A stretch of DNA of 64,000 bases, from positions 1,054,001-1,118,000 of the forward strand of contig JBAIAC010000156.1 of the NCBI GenBank assembly GCA_037349315.1, written 5' to 3'. This DNA is from Chelydra serpentina (taxonomy: Eukaryota; Chordata; Testudines; Chelydridae). The position numbers and the translations under genes were made by a program. Each line of letters starts with the position of its first letter. Position 1 is the first letter of the stretch. A model generated the notes under the pieces. That model ran no database searches. It was not told where the DNA came from and saw only the letters and a list, made by a program, of their open reading frames with translations. Shown in pieces: positions 22,932 through 35,100 of this stretch.

Positions 22932-25900
22932 ACACGTACATACACAAGGCGCTGCTCTGCAGAGCCCAGGAGAAGCTGACTCTGTCATGGGCTATTTTTA
23001 GGACAAACAGGTCGGGCAGCTGAGAGGAATTGGGCAGGAATCCCAGCCGAGTTTGCAGAGAGATGTTTTTGCTGTAGAAGCAGAGGGGTTATGGAAGGCA
23101 AGAACTATCAGGGCCTCGAGCTAGATTCTTTTATGCCCCTCCCCATTGCTGTTGCATCACCCGACACCCTGGCAAGGGCGGGAAATGGACAGTGCTACTA
23201 GTTGCCAATTGGGAAACTGAGGCACAGTGTGTGGCATGCCTGAGGTCCCACAGAGAGTGGGAGAGCGAGGAATTGAACCTTCATCTCCCAGGGCCTTATT
23301 TGTAGTACCTGGAGACCCCAATTGAGACTAGTGGATTTTCAGGCTACCAAGGGACAATTATGATCATCTTATCTGACCCCCGGGTAATTTCACCCCAGTG
23401 TGCTGTATGTACCTCTAGCAAGTGACGGTCCCTGAGCAGGAAGGATCATCCCCCTTTTGCCGTGGGGAAACTGAGGAACAGTGAGGAAGTGACTTGCCAT
23501 GGTGGCGTTCAGAGGCAAGAACTGAACTCAGATCTCCTGAGACCCAGCCCGCTGCTTTAACCACCGGGCCACTCTTCCTGCCCCTGCTCAGACTGAGACT
23601 GTTCGAATACTTGGTCTTGTTTAAGCACATCACCGTGATGGAGCTTGTGCATCTCCCTGTCACTTCCAGACCAGAGCTTCCCTGGACACATGTTAATAAG
23701 CAAGCCTCAGAATTTCCCTAGGAGGGAAGATTCTCCTCTCATCCTCCGGATGGGGGAGGGGGTGGGAAACTGAGGCACAGAGCAGGGAAGGGACTTGTAC
23801 AAAGCCTGTTTGACTGGGGCATGCAGGACCTGGTGCTGACACTCCCAGTCTCCCCTGTCCCCCGTTTTAGCCACTTGGCCTGATCTGGTCCCTTCTCATC
23901 TGAGCCAGCTTCAGTACCAGCTGACTCCCATCGGTCTCTCCTCATCAGCCGCCCCCTCTCCCTCCCCCAGAATTGTGACAGATGATTATAAAGCATGTTT
24001 CTAATCAGTGTGGCTGGCGGGGGGGGGGCAAATTTCCTCTCCAAGCATCATTGGGGAGGGGGACAGGAGACAGGGCAATTCCACCCCTCCTGCTGGGGTG
24101 CGCTGTCCCCAATCCAAGCCTTCCTGCCTCTGAGCCCTTAGCGAGCCCCACCCTACCCAGCCCTGGGTGGGAGTGGGGACGATTAAAGAGACAAGAACCA
24201 TGATGCATCAGGCATTTCTGCGGGTCCCACATCTGGACTTTATTTCCACTTCCTGCCTGTGTTTATTCCTGCTCGGCCAGGGAAGAGAGACAGCAGGAAG
24301 TTGAGACAGGCCCCTCCCGGCCCTGAAGGGTGGCGGGTGGGGGGGTCCTCTGAAACCAAGCAGGGCGAGGGAAGGACGACACCTGGCGTGGAACCCGCTG
24401 CTTAGACTCGCGAGCTGGCCCGAGATTGCGGCTCGTAGGCGCCCTGCGGCAGAGGTGGAGAAGATGGTCCTGTGCTCAGGAGTCAGGATAACTGTGTTGT
24501 GCCCTCACCTCTGGGAGGGGAGTGGGGTCTAGTGGTGGTGGGGATAGTGGGAGTCAGGACTCCTGGTCCTATTCCTGGCTCTGGGAAGGTAGTGAGGTCT
24601 AGTGGGGAGGGGCCTGGGCATCAGGACTCCTGGGTTCTATTCGTGGCTCTGCAACTGAGCTGCTGGGTGGCCTTAGGCAAGTCACTTCTCTTCTGCGCCC
24701 CCCAGTTTTGGCATCATTAAAATGACACTTGACCCTTCCCCCCGCCCAGCTTTGAATTCGTTTGTACTGGCACTCGGTGTCCTTGGATGGCAGGTGCTAA
24801 GCCCGGTGATCTGCAAGGCTGTGTATAAATACGGACTGCTGAAACTCGAGAGCGGCAACGGGTTACCTCGAGCTTATCCCTCTCGCCGGGGAGCATCCGG
24901 ACGTCGTGCCACCTCTTTACTGTCTTGTGTTCTCTACCCACTGCCTCCTGCTGCCCTCCCAGAAGTGCTGACCCCCAGAGCTCGTTGCTCGACCCCACTA
25001 GATCCCACTTGCCTCCCAGAGCTGGGAATGGAACCCAGGAGTCCTGACTGCTGGCCTCCCTTCTCTCATCACTGAACTTTCTTGTCAGTTTAGACTGTAA
25101 GCAAGAGACCGAGAGCGAGGGGTACAGACAGCACCTGGCTTGATAGGCCTCTGCTCTTGGGTAGGCGCTGCTGTAATAAGGTGCCGGGCAGAGACCCCGC
25201 TTCCCAGCTCTGTGCGACTCGCTGTGAGATCTCCCCACGCTGTCCGGCCGCTGTTTGTCAAACCGGGCGCTCGCTGCTGCAGGCTGGCTCGCGTCTCCGG
25301 GCTGGGGCAGACAGTCCAGAAACCAGCCACGGGTTTGCTGAGCTGATTAGTTCAAACAATGCAGCTCCCTGGCTCTGAACGGGAGTGACTCATTCCTCGT
25401 GGCCTCGTTAGAATTCCGGCTCTGTTTAGCCGGACTGGAGTTCCCCCGGGCTCCCCTCTTGCTGATCGGGAGACTGGAGCAGGGCGGGGAGGGGTCACTA
25501 GAGCCATGGATCTCCCTGGCTGGGCTGCTCTGCCGGTGTGCTTTTAGCGTGCATGCCCCTCCATAGCACCGGGGTTTGGAGCTGGCTCTCGATTTTGCAC
25601 TCCGGGCTTCGCAGCTCTTTTTCGAGTTGGCACACCACTGTACTGGTTGCATAAACCCTGGGAGTGGCTCGCGGAAGAGCTGGGCTGGGGCGGGGGACTA
25701 GCTGGTTTGGAAATTGGAGATGGGAAGGGGCTGGTGACGGAGACCTGGCTGTGATTATATGGGGGCGGGAGCTTGCTAGTTTCGGGGGCGGGGGGGGGGG
25801 GGGGGAGGAGGTCAGAGATGAGTCATGAAGCCCATTCGCTCTTCTCCCTAGCTCAGATCCAGCCCAGCTGATTGTCCAAGACTTGCTGCAATCATGCCCC

Positions 25901-28900
25901 CTTTGTGTGCGCTAGGAACGGTGCTGAGACTCGGCAACTCACTCCACGTGTGGGGTGCCTCCCCACCAAGCCCCACAGCAGATCTCAACAAGAACAGAAT
26001 GATCCTTGGAGACCGAATTCCCCTTCCACTCCTCCTCCCCCCTGTATTGCCCCCCAGGGTAGGGCAGAGACTCACTGGGTTGGGGTGGGAGAGATAACAG
26101 ATCAGGAGGACTCCAGACTCCAGGTCTGACAGGCCAGCAGTAAATCAACTTGTAAAGAGTCCACAGCCCCTTCTACCCAGAGGGCAGGGAGAAAAGTGAT
26201 TTTCGCAGCAGTTGATCAACTAGACTCTCCAGGAGCGATTTTTGCAGAGATCCTTGTCAGAAGGCCAGTGGTGTAACCTCATCAAAGAGCGAGGGCGGCC
26301 TTGTGGTTAGTGGGCGGGGCTTGGGAGGTCACAGTTCAGTCCCTGTCTCTGCCACTAACTCCTGTGTGACCTTGGGCCCATCACGTCCTCTCTGGGGCTG
26401 CCGCAGCTCTGACATGGGGATCACAGTCCGTCCTTTGTCTTGTGCATTTAGATCGTAAACCAGTTGGGGGGCAGGGACAGCGTTGCACTGTCTGTGTACC
26501 CAGCATGATGGAGACGGGTGCTGGGGGTGCGGCAGCCTCCCCTTGGCTTGACGTGGTTTCCGTCGTATACAGCGTTGACCGTTTGGTTCAATGGCTCTCA
26601 GCACCCCGCTATACGCATTGTTTCAACTCCCCTGGGTGGGGGCGGGGGAGACACATCTCTGGGTTTGTCTACATGAGAAAGTTGTGCCAATTTAACTAAG
26701 GTGAGACTCTAAAGCCATTTAGTTAACACTGGTGCAAACTCCCATGTTGGATGCTTTTATCTCCGTTTAATTTAATCCTGTTCCCAGCTGAATTGTGCTC
26801 ATCCCCCCCCCCCCCCCCCCCCCCCCAGCCTGAATCTACTTGAGTAAAACCAAAATTGGAGCATGCACGCGGGGGTTTGCACCAGTCGAAGGAGATCTGC
26901 TTAAGAACTGAATTCAGGTAAATTTGTGCAACTTCCCCATGTAGTTACAAGACCTCAGCTGGAGGCCTTTAGGTGCTACCGTAATACACCTAATAACCTG
27001 CAGCTTGCTGATGTGGAAACTTCTCTGCTCTTGCTCGAGGTGGGTGGGGCAGTGGGGAGTTTGCCATGAAGCCCACACGTTTAGCTGATGATTGATATAT
27101 TTTTAAAGCCAGAAGGGACATTTATGGCCTGATATCTGCATAGCACAGGCTGAGGATTGATTTCTGTATCAAGCCAGTAACTTCTGTTTGAGCTCTTGCT
27201 ACTTTTTAACCAAAATACCCCACCTTGATTTAAAGACATCATGTGATGGAGAATCTACTCTGTCCATAGGGAGGCTGTTTCTGTGGCTCATCGCCCTCGC
27301 TGTTTTATTTGGGAGGGGGGGGGGAAAAAAAAAAGGCTTGCACCTAGTTTCTAAGAACTTGGGCTGTGCATTCCACTCCCAGCACCCCTAGTCCCTGGAT
27401 TTGAGCAGGGAAGAGGGTCATATCTCTGCAGACTCCTCGTGATTTGCAAACTGATTTTGTGACCACCAGTCCAAGGAGCCCAGTGCTAACATCAGGAGCG
27501 CTGCCCATGTGCCAGGCCGTCTCCTAGCGGTAATCCTGGGTGGCAGTCTGTGCCGTGGCTGGAGCCGGGTGGGGGCTGTGCTGCTGGATAATAACCCAGG
27601 CCTCTTGCCTTGGGGCGATGTAGCCTGGCTCGCATTTGGCAGCTAAAAACTGACCTCTGCACCCGAGCTTCTTATACTTAAGGGGAGGTTTAAGGCGGCA
27701 GAATGAATCCCCGGAGATGGAGTTTGGCCAGCATTCTCTGTCCGCTGGTGCTATTCAAACACCCACTGGGGCCACAGCGAGTGCCACTAATATCCTTTCA
27801 GGTGTCGCTCAGGTCATCCATCCGAGCACGGACCCGGCCTGACCCTCTTTAGCTTCTGTGATCAGCTGGGATCTTAGTCCAATGTGGTACCAACTTGCAG
27901 GTTTCCTGCGTTCTCTGGCCTACTCCCACCATTGCCTGCCATGGGGCGGGAGGTCTCCCCGCTCGCGTGAAATGTTTCTGGCATGGTATACTACATTTGT
28001 ATCCATTAGAGCTGGTCAGGAGGGCCGAAGAGTTGTTCCCTCTAAGGGGAGAGGCCTCTCTTAAACGTGCCCTCTCCGTAGCTCTCCATCCTGGCCTAAT
28101 GGCAGGGCTATCTACTAGCTAGAGGGTGGACAGGGAGTTAGCGCTTTAGGTTAGGAGGGGAGTAGGGTTAGAGCAGGGTGGGTGGGAGTTGGGACCACTT
28201 GGGGTCTATTCCCAGCTGTGGTGGTAGTCAGGACACCTGGGTTCTATTCCTGGGGAGGGGAGGGCAGAGGTAGGAGCTAGTGACTTTGTGCTGACTCTCT
28301 TGTGCTTTTGTGGCAGAGAAGGGCAGAATAAATGGAGAGAGAGACCTGCAGAGTTAAGTGGCTTTTTGTTCTGGAGTAGTGTGTGCAAATGGAGAGCTAT
28401 TCTGGTCAGTTTCTCTATATGGATAAGTCCTGAGAAGGGACTTCATCTGTTTATCTTGCTTAGGACAGTGTGGGGGTGCGTGTGTGTGGGGAATGCAGCT
28501 AGATCATGAAATGTGCATGTGAAGGGGGAGGGGGGGAGCGGGACGGACAAGATCCAACGGCTGGATGTTGCAGCTAGACAAAGTTCGCCTGTAGCAAAGG
28601 CATGCATCTTTAACAGCAAGGGTCATTTACCCTGGGCCTCCTCACTGGCAATTTGAAAATCAAGACTGGCTTGATTCTGAAGGATCTGCCCTAGTTCAAC
28701 CAGGGATTGTTTGGGGGCAGGTCTCTGCCTGTGTTCTACAAGAGATCAGACCAGAGGATCACAGTGGCCTTGGAATCTATGAAAAGGCAGCTGTTCATCT
28801 TCTCTAGTCCTAGTCCTCTCTCTCATTCTCTTTCACACACAACCATTGCCCTTTTACCAGCGTTAACCACTGCCCAGCTGATCCTCCACCTGTGGGGGCT

Positions 28901-29099
28901 GGCTCTATCAGTCTCTCTGCCTGAGCTTCCACTCTGCACCAGAGGCGTTGCCTGGGAATGAGGCTGTGGCTTCCTTTGAATAGGCAAATAGGCTGATGTG
29001 GGGTGGGCTGGTTTGAATAGTCAAATGATTGTCATGTGGCTGAGGGTGGTGCGGTGAAGCAGCGAGGGAGGAGTATTGTCCCTGCTGGGCTGCTCTGGG

Positions 29100-29159
<60 letters not shown>

Positions 29160-32100
29160 TGGGGCGGGGGTGGTGGTGGTGATGGTAAAATTTCATCATG
29201 CTAATGAATATCTTGGCCACTGCTGCCTCTCATTGGAAGATCTCAAAGAACACTTGTTAGCTAACCCTCTGCTGCTCCCCCCCCGCCCCCCACATAGGAG
29301 TTGCCCCCAGGGGTGCTGGAACAATTTTTATAGTGCAAGTACTTAAAGCGGAAACTATATATTTGGTGGTTGTTAGCACCCCCTGACTTGAAGTAGTATC
29401 ACACCCCTAGTTCCAGTGCCCCTGGTTACCCCCACTTTAAAGGGGGACAATAAGGTTGTTCCTGCCCCCCGATCCCACAGAGTCATAGGAACAGAATCCA
29501 GGAGTCCTGACGAGCAGCCCCTGCTCTAACCGCTAGACTGCACTCCTCTCCCAGAGCTGGGAAGAGAACTAGGCGTCCTTCATGCTAGCACTGCCTGCCC
29601 CCCCCACCCACTCCCTTCCCAGAGGTGGGAGTAGAACCCAGGAGTCCTGGCTTCTAGAGCGCCCCCCCCCCCCCCCCCCCGCAGAACCCAGAAGTCCTGA
29701 GTCCCAGCATTGCTGCTCTAACCACAAGGCAACATCCTTTGCTTGTGTTTCCAGTGATGAGCAAGAGTGGGGTCTGGAGCAAAGCGTGTGATGATCAGAT
29801 TCTCCTCCTGGCTCTGGGAGGGGAGTGCGGTCCAGTGTGTAGAGCTGTGGGGGGAGGGGGTGTGGGTGTGTGCACTTAACTTGGGATTCCTTGGTTCTGT
29901 TTCCTTTGCTCTAACCGCTAGGCTAAACTGCTTCCCAGATTCGCTAGAGCTCTGTGCCATATGCTAGGTCCCTAAAATAGGGGCAGGGCCCTGGTAGAAG
30001 GGAAGGTAAATCTCCTTTCCATGCCTCCCTTGCTGACACCCCCACCCAAAATCTCCAGACCGTCCTCTGCAGAACATGAGACTTTCTCCTGTTTGCTGCC
30101 TCTGCTCCTCTCCCCTTCGCCCTGAGCCAGGAAAAGCCAGCCGCGGTTCTCTGGCCTAATGTGAACTCCAGAAGCACTAGCTGGGGGCTAGGGAGGAATT
30201 AACCCTCCGTGAGCCAGCAGGCTGGATCCTGGGTGCAGTCGCTCGGAGACTCCCTAGCACCCTGCCCACCCTGCTGTGGGAAGCTGACAGCCAGAAGATC
30301 ACCAGGGAGTCTGTCGTGATACTCCCTTCTGTCTGTTCCCCCAGCTGGTGAACGGCTGCAGGAGTCTGGATCCAGCTGTGTAGGGTGCGGGGGAGAGCTC
30401 TTTGCGTGACCCACTTAGCGGAGGGGGAGCTGCCGTCTTGGGGGACCGCCTCTTAGAGGGTTGAGGCAGGTGGGGGTGATGGTGGTAACTACTTATCTTG
30501 AATGGTGGGAGAGTTACACCACCGCTGTGCTCCACTCCAGAGCCAGCTGTTTCTCAGCGCCTGTAGCTATGGATTTGATCACTGGGCAAGTGAAAAGGGA
30601 ATCGCGAAGGCAGGGATGGCTCTGTACCTGCATGCTCCAGGTCGTTGGCAGAATAAATGTGTGTCCGGTGTAAACACGGTCCTATGGCTGGAGGTTGAAG
30701 CTAGACAAATTCAGACTGGAAAAAAGGCGTACGTTTCTAATGGTGAGAGTAATTACCCACAGGAACAATTTATAAGGGCAGTGGCAGATTAGTCACTGAG
30801 CCAACAGGGCCTGTGGGCACAGGTCCCAGCCATTTGGGGGGGGCCCTGGAAAAATCGGAGCCCCCACACCCCAACCTGCTCTGCCCACCCGGCGCTTCTG
30901 GTGGGGAGTGAGGTATGCCCCGGTGCCCGACCCTGCTCCTTGTCAGGGGGTGCGGGGGGGACTGCAGCCAGAAGGGTTGGGAGGGGCACCCACTTGTTCG
31001 GGCCCAGGGCTCCCCACAACCCCCTAATCTGCCTCTGTGCCAGGGTCATGATGGATTCTCCATCACTGCTAATTTTAAAATCAAGATTGGAAGTTTTTCA
31101 AGATCTGCCCTAGGAATTTTTCTGGGGAAGTTTTATGGCCTGCATTTGACAGGAAGTCGCACTAGACAATCACAATGCCATCATAAGAACTTAAGAGAGG
31201 CCGTACTGGGTCAGACCAAAGGTCCATCCAGCCCAGTATCCTGTCCACTGACAGTGGCCAATGCCAGGTGACCTGGAGTGAGTGGACCCAACAGGTAATG
31301 ATCAAGTGATCTCTCTCCTGCCATCCATCACCCCCCTTTGACAAACAGAGGCTAAGGACACCATTTCTTACCCATTCTGGCTAATAGCCATTAATGGACT
31401 TAACCTCCATGAATTTATCCAGTTCTCTTTTAAACCCTGTTATAGTCCTAGCCTTCACAGCCTCCTCAGGCAAGGAGTTCCACAGGTTGACTATGTGTTG
31501 TGTGAAGAAGAACATCCTCTTATTTGTTTTAAACCTGCTGCCCACTAATTTAATTGGATGGCCCCTAGTTCTTTTATTATGAGAACAAGTAAATAACTTT
31601 TCCTTATTCACTTCCTCCACACCACTCATAATTTTATATACCTCTATCATATCCCCCCTTAGTCTCCTCTTTTCCAAGCTGAAAAGTCCTAGCCTCTTTA
31701 ATCTCTCCTCATATGGGACCCGTTCCAGACCCCTAATCATTTTAGTTGCCCTTCTCTGAAGCTTTTCTAATGCCTTTTTGAGATGAGGAGACCACAATTG
31801 TACGCAGTATTCAAGATGTGGGCCCACTATGGATTTGTATAAGGGCAGTAAGATATTCTCTGTCTTATTCTCTATCCCTTTTTTAATGATTCCTAACATC
31901 CCGTTTGCTTTTTTGACTGCCGCTGCACACTGCGTGGACGTCTTTAGAGAACTATCCACGATGACTCCCAAGATCTTTTTCCTGGTTAGTTGTAGCTAAA
32001 TTAGCCCCCATCATATTGTATGTATAATCCTACAGGATTCATAGATTTGAAGGGACCAAAGTGCTTTTCAAGCTACACAGGGATAACTAAGGCCACCCCT

Positions 32101-35100
32101 GAGAGGCTGCCTCCTCTGGGGTGGGGCATGGGGATTGTGCACATGCCCGGGACTGAGATGCAGCAGGCTCTGGGGTGGAGCATGGGCCGTTCTATATCTG
32201 ATATGACTCTAATTACCATAGTATCAGAGTGCCTCACAATTCTGAATGCCCTATTTCTAGGCAGTGCCTTTCTCACACACCTTCTGAGAGAAGGCAGTGG
32301 TATTAATTCCCCAGCCATCAAATGGAGATAAGCAACATGCCCGAGGTCACACAAGAAGTCTGTGGCAGAGCTTCTGAGTCCCATATTAATGTCCAAACCA
32401 GGGAACCATCTTCTCCTTGCTCCCAGCATTGGGATGCAGTCGCCTCTGGGTTGGCGCATGGCAGCTGTTTTGTACAGGGATCGTTCACCTGGCTCTGAGA
32501 TGTAGCTGGCTCTGGAGTGGGGCACAGCGACTGTTTAATATCAGCCCCCTTCGGGACAGGAAGTGAATATCCTGGCAGAAAGTGATCTGAGCACAGGACT
32601 TTGGAGTCAGCAGTGCTGCAGGTCAGATTCCAGTTCTGGAGTCTTGGGCACATTGCTTTGCATCGGTCTGTAAAAGGGGGATGTGCTCTCTCTCCCCCCC
32701 CCCCCCCCCCCCCCAGGGCCGAGGTCGGCTGTGTTTCAAGCCAGATCTGTAACTCTTCATTAGCCAGCTGAGGCCGCTCTGGTAATGACACTCTGGGATC
32801 TGGCCCCCCTACTGAGCCCCCTGCAGCACGGTGCCTCCTAGTGGAGCCCTGGAGTCAGCACGGATTGCGAGGGGAGAGCTCCCCCTAGTGAGCACCCACC
32901 CTGCTCCCTAGCGCTCTGCTGAGGTCAGCACTGACTGTAAAGGGAGAGCGCCCTCTCCTGAGCCCCGCTCCCTGCAGCACAGCGCCCCTTTCGCCCCAGG
33001 AATCCCTGATGCTCCAGATCCTAACCCAAGAGCTGCCAGAGAGAACCTCTGTGTTCCCACTGCAAGGCAAGTGGGCCTTGTCTGATAGGCTCCATCTCTC
33101 TCGACCTGCGGCCCTTCTCCATCCGACTCCAGGACTTGTCTTCCTGCTGGTAGCTTTTCTTTTGGACTCTGGAAACTCCTTTGGCAACAAACCTCCCTGA
33201 GTTACATTCCTCCCCCCCTGCCCCCGTCTCACTGAAAGACACCGAAGTGAGTGGGTGGATTGGCATTTCCTCCCATGACAACCCTCGGAGGGTCCGTGCT
33301 CTGGGAGGATTGCGGTTGGAGAGCAAGTCTCGGTCTATTACAGCCGAATCTCAGCTGATCTGAACGAGCCAGCCTCCGCTTCCCTGGCCTGGCTTCCTGG
33401 CTCTAGGAGGCCTCTGTCTGTCCTCGGCGGCATATCTCCCCTCCGAGCCTGTTTCAAAACTGGTGACGCCAGTATCGCTCGGAAGCGTCAGTATCGCTCG
33501 GTAGCAAAAGCCAGGTGGGTTTGTAGTGTCTGACTTTTGGCGTCTGATTACTGAACTCACCGGGCTGTAAGGCAAGGGGGCTGCCTGCCTTTACCCGTCG
33601 TGTTTCCTGCAGAGCGGCTGGGTGAGAACAGTCAACAGGGGCCATATAAGACGCGTTGACTCCGTTTCTCTGTCGTCTGCGGTGGTGGGTCTCTTGCACT
33701 CACCTGGCTCCCATTCAGAGTGTACTGGGTGCCTCGGGGAACATCCCCCTCCAAATCCTGACTCTGATCCGGGACCACCAGGCAGGAGAAGGCTGGCTCT
33801 TGGAAAACCCATCCTGACCCAGTGCCCGCTGGGGGCAGGAGTTTGGGGCTGGGTAGCTCTGGGTGAAGCACAGATGTGATCAACTGAGCTGCTAGCTCCA
33901 TCCTTTGCGAGGGTGTCTTGGCCATTGATTGAGGGAGCTCCCGGGAGAGAAGGATCCATCATTCCTGTCCTACAGACCTGGGACTTAACTGTGAATTGCC
34001 CTTAAAATTCACACTCCTATTTCCTCTCCCCCCCTGTCGGAAGCTGTGATGTGTCTCTATAGCAGGCACCGTCCTGACTGCAGATGTAGCATTGCAACTA
34101 GGGACATGAGCTTGGCTAAGCGAGGAGCAGTGTGTCCTAGTGGACAGCGCACCGGACTGGGACTTGGGAGGTGAGAGTTCTGTTCCTGGTTCTGCCACTG
34201 GCCTGCCAGGTGCCCTTGGGCAAGTTCCCTTGTTGTGCCTCAGTTTCCCTATCTATAACATGGGGATAATGATACTGGCCCCAAGTGTTTTGAGATCTAT
34301 GGATGAACTGTGCTGTATATAAGAGCTAGGTGGTATTAATGCACCCACTCATGTCTCCCTCTGGTGGCCAGCCTACTGAAAGATAACAGCCTACTACTGC
34401 TGTCTGCTAGTGGAGTTGCTCCTTTAGCTCAAAGGGGTCTGTGCAGTGAGGGTCGTCTTCCTTCCACAGTGCTTAGGGTGGTCCAGGAGTAGAGCACTGG
34501 ACTGGTGATTAGGAAACCTTGCTCTGCCACCTGGTGTGACCTGGGGCAAGTCATTCACCTCTCAGGACTTGTCTCCCCTTTCTGGGGCAGGGACTGTGCG
34601 TTTGGTACCTAGCCCAAGCGGGGGGGCGGAGAGGAGAGGGGGCAATCTCATCTGTAGGCGATAATAGTAAAGGCCTTACCTTAGTGTGTAACCTGGAACT
34701 GAATCTTGCCTGGGTACCAAGGACAAGAGAAAAGTGAGATCAACACGATCCTGGCCTCTTGCTGGAAATAATAGGACTGGGGAAACACACAGCAGAGGAC
34801 ATCCTTTACTCTGACTCCCCTCTTCTCCCCCCTCCGCACCCCCCCCCCCCCCGGTTGGGAGGGAGGCTAGTTCTCTGTAAGCAGGTGTTACGAGTTGGGT
34901 GGGGGTTCTGCATTAAAGGGAACTTGCCCTCTTTCACCACCTGTTGCCGCCTCTCACGCCATTTGCTGACTGCTTTTTTCTTAAAGCCAGAGGCCTCTGG
35001 AGTCATGTGAATGTGATCATCTCCGCTAAGTTTCTAACCTTCAGGGCTGCGGGGGAAACCTTCAAAACGTGGCGGCAAAGGCTTGGAAGCCAGGAAGTAA

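Noticed and set aside
29032..29346. Cys-Val or His-Thr repeat proteins
   Set aside because: Translations of the (GT)n microsatellite.
31381..31971. A 196-residue host protein gene
   Set aside because: It is the C-terminal part of CR1 ORF2, continuous with the CR1 3' untranslated region.
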